Shown here piece by piece: positions 26,209 to 34,297 of a DNA stretch of 64,000 bases. Numbering within the stretch: position 1 is the stretch's first letter; the number at the start of each line of letters is the position of its first letter. The notes beneath the pieces were generated by a model that did no database searches, was not told where the DNA came from, and saw only the letters and a list, made by a program, of their open reading frames with translations. Both the position numbers and the translations under genes were made by a program. The DNA comes from Shewanella nanhaiensis (lineage in GTDB: Bacteria; Pseudomonadota; Gammaproteobacteria; Enterobacterales; Shewanellaceae). The stretch is taken from the NCBI RefSeq assembly GCF_019457885.1, contig NZ_JAHZST010000006.1, positions 186,001 to 250,000 of the forward strand, read 5' to 3'.

Positions 26209-26772
26209 ATGGATAAAACAACACTAAATGAGGTACTTGCCTACAGTAATCCTGCAGTTGAAAAACGTTTTATGGATATTTATGGCACAGATGAAGCAGC
26301 CACAAGTGTGATTTTTAATAGTGCCAAGAAATGGCTTTGGCTCTGCTATCAAAGACGCCAATTGGGGTTAGATGCCAAGCTGTCTATCGACACTCCTCTT
26401 TTAGTGATCGATGAGATGTGGCACAACTTTATTCTCTTCTCTAATGATTACCTAAGTTTCTGTAAACGTTTTTTTGGTCACTACATTCACCATATGCCTA
26501 CCACAAAGGCGATGGAGAAGGAGCTAAGAGACTCTATGAAAGGAAAAGAGCCTCAAGTTTTTGCTCAGGAGATGTTAGCTAAGAAGCGTTGGCAATATGA
26601 GTTTGTGTATGACCAGTTAGGAAAAGAGGAGTTTCTGCTTTGGTATAAGGAGTATCCCAAGAAATATACCCCAAATGCTTTATTAAACTCAGCTTTGAAA
26701 CACCAGAGTGTGGCGGATAAAGAATCGGTACTTATCCCTGAACTGAGTCAACTTACTCAGAAAGCGAGTTAG
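26209..26772 (+). CDS. GRDP-like protein A of the peptide cluster
   Basis: This 187-residue, soluble, probably cytoplasmic protein resembles the glycine-rich-domain-protein-like family (PF07173). Visible conserved motifs are VLAYSNPAVEKRF near the N-terminus, KWLW, DEMWHNFILF (68-77), DYLSFCKRFFG (80-90), YIHH (92-95) and KKRWQYEFVYDQLG (about 125-138). The Asp, His and Cys residues could form a metal or active site, but I know of no proven activity. GRDP-like protein B, two genes downstream, is a paralogue of the same length. I set the start at 26209 because AAAGGAG lies upstream; a frame opening at 26173 would run through the small hairpin. It follows the three peptide genes, so maturation, chaperoning or immunity are the main candidates. 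Confidence 0.8.
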   Translation: MDKTTLNEVLAYSNPAVEKRFMDIYGTDEAATSVIFNSAKKWLWLCYQRRQLGLDAKLSIDTPLLVIDEMWHNFILFSNDYLSFCKRFFGHYIHHMPTTKAMEKELRDSMKGKEPQVFAQEMLAKKRWQYEFVYDQLGKEEFLLWYKEYPKKYTPNALLNSALKHQSVADKESVLIPELSQLTQKAS

Positions 26773-26814
26773 GTTTAAGGCCCTTTAGTCATTGTTCCTA
26801 TTAAGGAGATTATC

Positions 26815-26982
26815 ATGGAAAAAATTAAGACAGATCACCAGCAAACACAAGATGAAAAGTTTGAATTAATTGAAGAGCAGCTGCTGATAAATATTGCTGG
26901 TGGTCGCTCCGCCTCTTTTTGTTCTGAACCCTGTTTACCAGGTTTTTGTTTACCCGGAGAAGATCTCTGTATTTCGGAGTAA
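26815..26982 (+). CDS. Double-glycine leader Cys-rich peptide precursor, second type
   Basis: This 55-residue precursor has an N-terminal extension rich in Gln/Lys/Asp, then leader FELIEEQLLINIAGG ending at Gly30, and a 25-residue core with four cysteines (36, 40, 45, 52). Each Cys again follows a bulky or Pro residue (FCSE, PCLPG, FCLPG, LCIS), so the tetrad theme is kept but with wider spacing and Pro-Gly turns. TAAGGAG precedes the ATG. It lies between the two GRDP-like genes, so each GRDP-like gene directly follows a peptide gene. Function is unknown beyond the evident export signal. Confidence 0.85.
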   Translation: MEKIKTDHQQTQDEKFELIEEQLLINIAGGRSASFCSEPCLPGFCLPGEDLCISE

Positions 26983-27012
26983 TTCACCCTATTTTACTCA
27001 TTTGGAGGCAAT

Positions 27013-27576
27013 ATGAATAACTCAAATTTAGAAGCGGTACTCGCATATCAGAATAGCGATGTGACCGATAGGTTTATCAAATTATACGGCGTTAAAGAGT
27101 CAGAAGCAGTTGAGATATTTGAAGATGTGAAGCGTTGGCTTTGGATGGCATCAGAAACACAAAAGTCAGTGAATAAGCCCGTTGTGATAGACAGTGCACT
27201 CGTGGTACTCGATGAGATGTGGCATAACTTTATGCTGTTTACCCGTGACTATGGTCAGTTCTGTAAAGAGTATTTTGGTGGGTATATCCATCACTCGCCA
27301 ATGACCGCTGATGGAATGTCCATGGCAGAGAGTGAATTAAAAGGCTTATCTATCGCTGAGCGCAAAGCGGCATTGATGGAGAAGAAGCGTTGGCAATATG
27401 AGTTTATCTATGACCAGTTAGGTGAGCAGGTATTTATGCGTTGGTATAAGCAGTACCCACAGCGTTATACCTCTAAGAGCTTATGTGAGATGGCATTAAA
27501 CACTGAGCTCAAACGAAGTGAGTCATTGCAGCTGGAGTTGGCTCGCCGCAGTGCTGAGCTTTCTGATGCGGCTTAA
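27013..27576 (+). CDS. GRDP-like protein B of the peptide cluster
   Basis: This 187-residue paralogue of GRDP-like protein A shares DEMWHNFMLF (67-76), DYGQFCKEYFGGYIHH (79-94), KKRWQYEFIYDQLG and WYKQYPQRYT. The Asp/His/Cys positions of protein A are all conserved, while linkers and the C-terminal tail have diverged. GGAGGC lies just before the ATG. It starts 30 bases after the second-type peptide gene and ends 29 bases before the HlyD-type gene, so it sits in the export operon. Two paralogues next to two peptide types suggest peptide-specific partners (maturation or self-protection). No catalytic activity can be claimed. Confidence 0.8.
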   Translation: MNNSNLEAVLAYQNSDVTDRFIKLYGVKESEAVEIFEDVKRWLWMASETQKSVNKPVVIDSALVVLDEMWHNFMLFTRDYGQFCKEYFGGYIHHSPMTADGMSMAESELKGLSIAERKAALMEKKRWQYEFIYDQLGEQVFMRWYKQYPQRYTSKSLCEMALNTELKRSESLQLELARRSAELSDAA

Positions 27577-27605
27577 TTTATACATAGGATTAAAGGAGGC
27601 CTGTC

Positions 27606-28865
27606 ATGGAAGAGCTAAGTCCATCTAAACAGCTATTTAGAAAAGAGGTTTTAGAGAGAGGTGATAGCAACTCTCTAGGGACCGTTTTTCTAAGACAGCC
27701 TAAAGAGTATCAATGGATAGCCATTTTAATGTTTTTGGTTGTCTCTGGTTTGCTGGTTTTTCTCTTTGTCGGCACTTACACCAAGTACGCGGATGTATTT
27801 GGCGTGATCACCGTCGACAAAGGGCTAGTTAAGGTGAGTGCAAGACGGGAGGGGCAGATTATTGAGCAGCTGGTAGAGCAGGGGGATTCAGTCACTAAAG
27901 GCGATCTTCTTTATGTTATCTCCACCGATAGACACAGCTCATTCGATCAGAACTTAGATCAAACTATCTTGACTCAGCAGATGGAACTTCAGTCCTCTTT
28001 AGAGCGAGATCTTAAGATTGCTGAGGAGGCGTCAGGTCTAGAGTTGGCGCTTATTAAAAGCAAAATTTTGTCGAAAACCACAGAGATTGAGCAGATCAAT
28101 GCGCAGTTAGCGATATACGATCAAAGGGTTGAACTCTCAGGGGCGGGGTTGGCCCGTAATGAAAAGCTGTTAAAGGCGGGCCATACAAATCAGGCTCAGC
28201 TAGATAAGGTGATTGAGGAGCATCTAGCGCTGAAGTCTAAGCGTAATGATCTGTTGATGAAGCTTAACTCTACTCAGTCTCTGTTAGCTGAGTTAACTAA
28301 TGAACTTGAACTAAAGCCAGGGATCTTCAAAGAGAAGCATAATCGTCTCAAACGTAATTTGATTGAAAATAAACAGAGGATCACAGAGGTCTCATCCAAT
28401 ATCGATTACCGGATCTATGCACCGCTAACTGGGGTGATAGGCAGTCAATTGACCCATGTCGGTGAGTTTGTACGTCCTGGAAATACTATGGTGAGCCTGA
28501 TCCCACAAGGCTCTAAGCTACAAGCTGAGCTTTATGTTCCTGCAACCTCAATAGGTTTTATTAAGCCTGCTCAAGAGGTTTCAATGCGCTATAGCGCTTT
28601 CCCCTACCAACATTTTGGCCTACATAGTGGCAGGGTGCTGAGTGTCTCTAAGGTGATCTCCCTTCCAGAGGAGTTAGAGACCAGTGTTGAGCTAACTGGA
28701 GCGGTTTATAAGGTGATCGTAGGGTTAGATTCGCAATCGGTGAGCGCACAAGGTGAGGAGCTTAGTTTAGGGGTTGGGATGGAGCTGGAAGCCAGTGTAA
28801 AACTGGAAAATCGTAGCTTAGTTCAATGGATTTTAGAACCAATTTATAGCTTGAGGAACAGATAG
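27606..28865 (+). CDS. HlyD-family periplasmic adaptor of a peptide exporter
   Basis: This 419-residue membrane-fusion protein connects the inner-membrane ABC exporter with an outer-membrane TolC-type channel. One membrane helix lies at about 36-58. It is followed by a lipoyl-like half (SARREGQIIEQLVEQGDSV), a long coiled coil (about 115-245), and the second lipoyl/beta-barrel part (IYAPLTGVIGSQLTHVGEFV), as in CvaA-type adaptors of microcin export. AAAGGAGG precedes the ATG. The stop is directly followed by the exporter ATG with no gap. No TolC gene is in the window, so a genome-encoded one is presumably shared. Confidence 0.93.
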   Translation: MEELSPSKQLFRKEVLERGDSNSLGTVFLRQPKEYQWIAILMFLVVSGLLVFLFVGTYTKYADVFGVITVDKGLVKVSARREGQIIEQLVEQGDSVTKGDLLYVISTDRHSSFDQNLDQTILTQQMELQSSLERDLKIAEEASGLELALIKSKILSKTTEIEQINAQLAIYDQRVELSGAGLARNEKLLKAGHTNQAQLDKVIEEHLALKSKRNDLLMKLNSTQSLLAELTNELELKPGIFKEKHNRLKRNLIENKQRITEVSSNIDYRIYAPLTGVIGSQLTHVGEFVRPGNTMVSLIPQGSKLQAELYVPATSIGFIKPAQEVSMRYSAFPYQHFGLHSGRVLSVSKVISLPEELETSVELTGAVYKVIVGLDSQSVSAQGEELSLGVGMELEASVKLENRSLVQWILEPIYSLRNR

Positions 28866-31046
28866 ATGCCATCTCTTATCGATAGAATAAATTTTTCAGG
28901 CGGCAATCAATTACCGGTCATTCAGCAGACTGAATCAGCAGAGTGTGGCTTGGCCTGTATGGCGATGATTGCCAGTTATTATGGCCACAATACCGACATG
29001 TTTCAGTTGCGCCAGCTTCATAGGGTGTCGATGAAGGGCTCGACACTAAAAGGGATGACAGAGATTGCATCCAAAGTTGGCTTAACCCACAGGGCGCTTA
29101 AGTGTGAACTTGATGCCGTTCACCAGCTTAAAACACCCTGTATTTTGCATTGGAACATGGATCATTTCGTTGTGTTGAAGAAGGTATCGGGTAACCGTTA
29201 TCATCTGCATGACCCTGCTTTGGGAGAGCGAGTTTGCACTAAAGAGGAGCTCTCATCGAGCTTTACCGGTGTTGCGATGGAGTTTACCCCTTCAGGAAGC
29301 TTTACGGCTCAGGAGGAACCACCTAAGGCCACTCTCTCCTCTTTCTGGTCTAATCTTGTGGGTTGGAAGCGCTCTCTACTAACTGTTTTTCTATTTTCTA
29401 TGTTGTTGCAGGCGTTTATCTTAGTTACGCCCATCTATATGCAGCTAACTGTGGATGATGTGCTTATCTCCAACGATTACAGTTTGATGAATATTTTAGC
29501 TTTCGGTTTTGGTGGTGTGCTGCTGTTACAAGCCCTCTCTACTGCATTGCGGTCTTTGGTGATCATGCTTTTAGGTAATCAACTCTCCCTGCAGATGAAC
29601 TCTAATTTAGTGCGGCACCTGTTTAAGCTGCCAATGGACTTTTTTGAGAAGCGTCATATAGGGGATGTTGTCTCACGTTTTAGATCTTTGGATTCTTTAA
29701 AAAATCTGTTAACTACCACATTAATTGAGAGCTTGGTTGATGGGCTTATCGTTATCGGCCTTTTGGTGATGATGTATATCTACAGTGTCGATCTGATGTT
29801 GTTGGTGCTATCGGCTTCTGCTCTATATCTGATTGTCCGCTCTATCTCCTATCAAAAGCTTAGAAGCGTTAGCCGAGAGAATATTGTTTGTACTGCAAAG
29901 AAAGACAGTAACTTTATGGAGTCGGTTAGAGGGATCCAGAGCATTAAGCTGTTTACCAAGGAGAGCGATAGACTGAATCTGTTTGATAACTATAACGTGG
30001 ACACCGCCAATACCTCGATAAAGGTGGAGCGTCTGCGAGTACTCTTTAGTTGGACAAGTATGCTTATCTTCGGTTTGGAAAATATTCTGGTTATCTACTT
30101 TGGTGCATCCATGGTGATGGAAAACCTGCTTACGGTAGGTATGTTACTAGCCTTTGTTTCCTACAAGACTCAGTTTGAACAGAAGATAAGTAACCTTATC
30201 GATAAGTATATTGAATTTAAGATGTGCTCTCTTCACCTTGAGCGTCTTGGTGATATTACCTTGACCAAAGAGGAGGCGGATCTCGGTGAGTTGGATGAGG
30301 AGTTTGAAGTCACAGGGTCTTTGAAGATGAATAAGATCTGCTTTAGCTACTCAGATGAAGATCCCGATGTGCTGAGTGAGATTAACCTCACTGTTAGCCC
30401 TGGAGAGTCTGTGGCGATTGTCGGGCCATCAGGTTGTGGCAAGAGTACCTTGATGAAGGTGATGCTAGGGTTGCTGAAACCTACATCGGGTGCCGTGATG
30501 GTTGATGGCCAAGATATCAGAAAGACAGGTTTGCTAAACTTCAGAAATCAAATTGCCAGCGTGCTACAAAATGACCAGCTCCTATCGGGAACTATCATGG
30601 AGAATATTAGTTTCTTCAGTCAAGATCCTGATAAAAGTTGGGCGGAGGAGTGTGCACAGTTAGCCGGGATCCATAAAGATATTTTGATGCTACCTATGGG
30701 TTATCGCTCACTCATTGGCGATATGGGGTCATCACTTTCTGGAGGACAAATTCAGCGGTTACTCTTGGCAAGAGCGCTTTATAAACGCCCTAAGATCCTC
30801 TTTTTAGATGAAGCCACATCGAGCTTGGATCTTCATGCTGAGCAACACGTGAATAACTCGATACGTAAGCTGAATATTACTCGGGTGATGATTGCCCACA
30901 GGCCGCAAACAATCATGTCAGCTGATCGCATCATTAAGTTTGTTAAAGGTGAATGCATTGAGGTGAACAAAGAGGATTATGGCAAAGCTAGGAGAGTCGA
31001 TAATCTTCCCACCCATACGATGCCAGTCGCCTCTGGTGCAAGGTAA
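28866..31046 (+). CDS. Peptidase-containing ABC exporter (C39 / CvaB-type)
   Basis: This 726-residue inner-membrane protein removes double-glycine leaders and exports the cores. The N-terminal C39 peptidase has Gln21 and Cys27 in QQTESAECGLACMAM, His100 in WNMDHFVVL and Asp116 in HLHDPALG, so the catalytic set is complete. Six membrane helices span about 160-430. The ATPase has Walker A GPSGCGKST at about 520, signature LSGGQIQRLLLARAL and Walker B ILFLDEATSSLD, with switch AHRPQ. It is the last gene of the co-directional cluster. The natural substrates are almost surely the four GG peptides encoded just upstream and the fifth at 33267. Confidence 0.95.
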   Translation: MPSLIDRINFSGGNQLPVIQQTESAECGLACMAMIASYYGHNTDMFQLRQLHRVSMKGSTLKGMTEIASKVGLTHRALKCELDAVHQLKTPCILHWNMDHFVVLKKVSGNRYHLHDPALGERVCTKEELSSSFTGVAMEFTPSGSFTAQEEPPKATLSSFWSNLVGWKRSLLTVFLFSMLLQAFILVTPIYMQLTVDDVLISNDYSLMNILAFGFGGVLLLQALSTALRSLVIMLLGNQLSLQMNSNLVRHLFKLPMDFFEKRHIGDVVSRFRSLDSLKNLLTTTLIESLVDGLIVIGLLVMMYIYSVDLMLLVLSASALYLIVRSISYQKLRSVSRENIVCTAKKDSNFMESVRGIQSIKLFTKESDRLNLFDNYNVDTANTSIKVERLRVLFSWTSMLIFGLENILVIYFGASMVMENLLTVGMLLAFVSYKTQFEQKISNLIDKYIEFKMCSLHLERLGDITLTKEEADLGELDEEFEVTGSLKMNKICFSYSDEDPDVLSEINLTVSPGESVAIVGPSGCGKSTLMKVMLGLLKPTSGAVMVDGQDIRKTGLLNFRNQIASVLQNDQLLSGTIMENISFFSQDPDKSWAEECAQLAGIHKDILMLPMGYRSLIGDMGSSLSGGQIQRLLLARALYKRPKILFLDEATSSLDLHAEQHVNNSIRKLNITRVMIAHRPQTIMSADRIIKFVKGECIEVNKEDYGKARRVDNLPTHTMPVASGAR

Positions 31047-31069
31047 ACTTTAGGTTGATACTCTGTACG

Positions 31070-31101
31070 GCATTAACAGATAGCTGGTTGCCTGTTAATG
31101 C
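31070..31101. terminator. Hairpin between convergent exporter and TPR genes
   Basis: A perfect 10-bp inverted repeat (31070-31079 with 31092-31101) with a 12-base loop lies between the convergent genes and overlaps the last codons of the TPR gene. Outer TGTAC/GTACA bases could extend it. There is no strong T-run. Confidence 0.45.
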
Positions 31102-32897
31102 TCAGTACAACTATCTTCATCACTGCTCGGGTTTTTACTGTCAATGATCGCCTTTCTTTTAATATTATTTTGAAAGGTTTTTAAATTAGTCTCTAACTCC
31201 TCTCGGTAGAGACTTTTCCCTTCGCATTTCTGCAATACGTAGTTACAGGTGCGCACCACAGAGCGCCATCTGGGTTTCTGTGGCAGGGTATTGAGGCCAA
31301 AATAGCGCTCCATGGCTCTGGCCCTTATACGGCCATCATCGATGCCGACACTCCAAATTTTACTCTGTTGGGCGAGTTCTAGCTTACCTGTTTGAGTCGA
31401 CTCCTCCCACATCTGTAGGGCTAAGTGCATCAACTCTACCAGTTGAAGTCTGATCTGTTCCGCCTGTTCACTCTCACTTAAGTTAGACGTTGATGAAGGA
31501 GAGCTTGGTGAGCCTTGCTTTGTTACTGGCTCAGTGGCTGGAGTCTCTAGCTCTGCGACTGTGTGGGTTATCTCTGATGGCTCAATGTTCTCTTTGCTTG
31601 CTCTGTGAATGCCCCTATTTCGTCTGATAATGAAGATATAACTAGAGAGAAAAATAATCAGTGTGGCCAAGATAAGGATAGAGATTTTGCCTACTTCTAA
31701 GTTCGATGAGTCAGCGGCTTCAAAGGTAAAAGTGCTGCGGATATTCTTCGAATGTATGGTGTTCTTCAGTGTCAGTTGTGAGTTGAGGGTATCGGCATAG
31801 ATACGCCAGTATTTACTCGATGCTTCATAATCTTCAACTTGCTCACTAAGCTCGGCCATCGCCGTATAAAGCTGCTTCTGAAATGGATACTCCTTGTGTT
31901 GATTGACCTGTTCGAAAGCCTTTTCATAGTTTTCGGCTGCTTTGTCGAGTTGATCTCTCTTCTCCCATATTAGACCTTGAACAAACCAGTATTTAGGATT
32001 CTTTTCTGAGGATTGGATCAAGTTGGTTGTGAGTCTGGATTGGTTTAACCAATATTGTGCTTGCTCAGTTGACACACTGTTGACTGATATCTCTGCCAGT
32101 AAAATATAGATCTCAGCTAAAAACCTAAAAGAGTTGAGCTGTTTCAGGCTCTCAACGGATTGAGTTAACAGTTCGATAGCTTTGTCTGGATCACCGTTTA
32201 ATTGAAAGGTCTCGCCTAAATTGGAAAGAGTAAGGGCGGCTTGAAGCTCACGGCCTAATCGAGTGTAGATGGTATAAGCATTTCGGTATGAGACGATAGC
32301 TTCATTGTAATCGCCTTTATCTTTATAGACAGAGCCTAAATTGTTAAGGACACTGGCTTGTCCTAGTTCATTACTTTCAGCGGTATGAATGTCGTAACTT
32401 TTTAAGAGTAAGCTGGTGCTGGTCTCAAGATCGCCATAGATATGGTAAATATTAGCCAGATCATTATAACCAAGTGCAATAAAGGAGCTGTTCTTTAATT
32501 TTATCGATAAACTGAGCGCTTGCTCAAAAGCATTAAAAGCCTGTTCATATTCCCTTTGATGAAAATAGATAACTCCCAACTGCCTATTTACTTTGATCTG
32601 TTCGATTTCGCTAATCTTACTATATTCATTGAGGAGTTGGCTGAGGATATTTTTAGCTGAGTTGAGATCCCCTGTCTGTTGATATAGCTTTGAAAGGGAA
32701 AGTGAGAGGGTGTAATACTCAGCAGAATCATGGGCAGTGTCATTGAGTTGCCGTTGGCAAATTAAGATCTTTTGACTGGTATCTTTTATCTCATTATTAC
32801 TGATTAAACAGGACTCAGCATAGACCTCCGAGTTAAAGAGAAGACCAAGCGTAAACACTAGATAGCTGACCAAGCTATAGTGAAGATGTTTGAACAT
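31095..32897 (-). CDS. Membrane-anchored TPR protein with cytoplasmic C-terminal domain
   Basis: This 600-residue protein has a signal sequence (about 1-27), then about eight tetratricopeptide-like repeats in the periplasm (for example ELGQASVLNNLGSVYKDKGD), one membrane helix near 402-424, a Ser/Thr/Pro-rich linker, and a ~120-residue cytoplasmic domain. That domain contains AEQSKIWSV-like and RARAMERYFGLNTLPQKPRW motifs. I remember similar C-terminal domains in other marine gammaproteobacterial TPR proteins but not a function. It points away from the fifth peptide gene and towards the exporter. Periplasmic sensing of the peptide with a cytoplasmic output is a reasonable guess, not shown by the sequence. 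Confidence 0.72.
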   Translation of the reverse strand: MFKHLHYSLVSYLVFTLGLLFNSEVYAESCLISNNEIKDTSQKILICQRQLNDTAHDSAEYYTLSLSLSKLYQQTGDLNSAKNILSQLLNEYSKISEIEQIKVNRQLGVIYFHQREYEQAFNAFEQALSLSIKLKNSSFIALGYNDLANIYHIYGDLETSTSLLLKSYDIHTAESNELGQASVLNNLGSVYKDKGDYNEAIVSYRNAYTIYTRLGRELQAALTLSNLGETFQLNGDPDKAIELLTQSVESLKQLNSFRFLAEIYILLAEISVNSVSTEQAQYWLNQSRLTTNLIQSSEKNPKYWFVQGLIWEKRDQLDKAAENYEKAFEQVNQHKEYPFQKQLYTAMAELSEQVEDYEASSKYWRIYADTLNSQLTLKNTIHSKNIRSTFTFEAADSSNLEVGKISILILATLIIFLSSYIFIIRRNRGIHRASKENIEPSEITHTVAELETPATEPVTKQGSPSSPSSTSNLSESEQAEQIRLQLVELMHLALQMWEESTQTGKLELAQQSKIWSVGIDDGRIRARAMERYFGLNTLPQKPRWRSVVRTCNYVLQKCEGKSLYREELETNLKTFQNNIKRKAIIDSKNPSSDEDSCTEH

Positions 32898-33266
32898 ACC
32901 GACTTATCCTTGTTAATTTTTCATCTGTCATCAGGGCTCATGTTGAACTTTTGTTCAATCTTAGGCTTTATTTGGGGCAATTCTGCTTGTTTTTTCTCCA
33001 CTGTTTATTGGGTGGGTTTTGAATTTTTAGTCTTATATTTTAATAGTTTATTTTACTAACAACCCCCAAAGTTTTTAGATAATCAACCTTACAAAACCCT
33101 CAAATCGTCCTTACTTATAACGTTAAAATGTATCAGATTGGTGACTCGAACGGTATGCGATTAACCTATTGTTAACACATCGGGTGTGGGATGGGTAGCA
33201 GTCAACCGGGTGTTATAGGGAAAATATACTGCTAATGGGCAGTGATATCATTTAAGGATTAGAGAA
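32898..33266. promoter_or_regulatory. Divergent region between the TPR gene and the fifth peptide gene
   Basis: These 369 AT-rich bases separate two divergent starts. A TATACT at 33225-33230 could be a -10 box for the peptide gene, but the -35 is poor. A short perfect hairpin TTGAAC-TTTT-GTTCAA lies near 32943-32958. No further peptide gene was found in either direction. Confidence 0.4.
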
Positions 33267-33458
33267 ATGAAAACATTAATGAACAGTGAGAGCACAACAA
33301 GCCAAACTTCTGCAAAGCCTGACAAAGCTCAAGATAATAGAATCACTATTATTGAAGATGCACTATTAGAGTCGGTATCAGGCGGTAATGTCGCTGATGA
33401 TGGGATCTGTATTGGTCACCAGTTTTGTGAAATACCACCACATAATGACCGTGGTTAA
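33267..33458 (+). CDS. Double-glycine leader peptide precursor, third type (two cysteines)
   Basis: This 63-residue precursor has a Ser/Thr/Lys-rich start, then leader ITIIEDALLESVSGG ending at Gly40, and a 23-residue core with only two cysteines (ICIG and FCEIPP). The leader fits the consensus of the four peptides upstream of the exporter, so it is probably exported by the same C39 protein although it lies 2.2 kb beyond it. AAGGATTAG precedes the ATG. It has its own upstream region and a hairpin terminator after it, so it is transcribed on its own. Function unknown. Confidence 0.8.
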   Translation: MKTLMNSESTTSQTSAKPDKAQDNRITIIEDALLESVSGGNVADDGICIGHQFCEIPPHNDRG

Positions 33459-33490
33459 TATAGAGTGAATAATCGTTAGAGTGAAGAGTG

Positions 33491-33534
33491 GCGTAATTAA
33501 TACTGCTTGGTATTATTGCGCTTCTTTGTTTTCT
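33491..33534 (+). terminator. Terminator after the fifth peptide gene
   Basis: An imperfect ~12-bp stem (about 33491-33503 with 33510-33521) is followed by a T-rich stretch (TTCTTTGTTTTC). It overlaps the end of the convergent DUF4124-type gene. Confidence 0.6.
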
Positions 33535-34043
33535 TGCTCCATGACTATCTGCTCCTTACGGGTATTAAGCAGAGAGATAATTTTATTATTACCCGCTATC
33601 ATCTCATTATAATAGCTGTTTACTTCAGCGGTCTCTGCAAGATATTCGGGATCTTTAGTATCTTTCTTTTGCCAATAGTTTTTACGCTTTATTTTCTGCA
33701 ATGCGTTTGTTCTTAAAATCTCAAAATAACTATTTTCTTGATTCAAGCGATAGACTTCAGCCTTGAGCTGCTTAAGTTGTTGCTCCTTAGGCATAGTGTC
33801 TTCGGTGAGAAGTTGATGTATCGGATCGATTATTTTTTCACGTTTATCTGAATCGGTTTCGGTTGTTATCCCTAATTGAAATTCAATTTTTCGTTGGCTA
33901 AACTCTTTTGGGCAGACAGTTTGACTGAATACAATTTTTTCGCCTTTAATGCATTTATAGATCACATTCGCTTGTGCTGAGTGCACTATAAAAAGGCTGA
34001 TGATGGTGACTATCACGCTCGCATTTGCCATTCGGCTGCACAT
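33513..34043 (-). CDS. Exported DUF4124-type protein
   Basis: This 176-residue exported protein has a signal peptide (VIVTIISLFIVHSAQA, cleaved near residue 25), a short DUF4124-like segment (VIYKCIKGEKIVFSQTVCP) with two cysteines that may form a disulfide, and a long charged, helical, probably coiled-coil tail. AAGGG upstream supports the start at 34043. It is convergent with the fifth peptide gene and may or may not belong to the peptide locus. No enzymatic motif is visible, and DUF4124 itself has no assigned function. Confidence 0.75.
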   Translation of the reverse strand: MCSRMANASVIVTIISLFIVHSAQANVIYKCIKGEKIVFSQTVCPKEFSQRKIEFQLGITTETDSDKREKIIDPIHQLLTEDTMPKEQQLKQLKAEVYRLNQENSYFEILRTNALQKIKRKNYWQKKDTKDPEYLAETAEVNSYYNEMIAGNNKIISLLNTRKEQIVMEQENKEAQ

Positions 34044-34297
34044 CCTATCTATTGCCCTTTAAATCGTTATTTAAGTACGTAAGAGGTACCTAAGTGAGAC
34101 ATTATTGTCAGTATCTAAGGAGTATTAAACTGGTTAATTCTAAATACTATGGCGTAACTTAGGCGATAAAACCAGTTTTTTGAAACCTTACGCTAACAAA
34201 AGTCTCATTGAAAAGTAACAATAAATTGTAGTGGTCAGCTAAGAGTAACAAGAGAGAGGGCGTTTAGGCCCCCTATCTGTTATAGGTAAAGAAAAGG

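Noticed and set aside
33507..33716. Hydrophobic plus-strand frame after the fifth peptide gene
   Set aside because: Antisense to the DUF4124-type gene; no ribosome-binding site, and the hydrophobic look comes from the complementary strand.
25119..34297. Mobile element origin of the peptide locus
   Set aside because: No integrase, transposase, tRNA-end repeat or att-like direct repeat could be seen at the borders.
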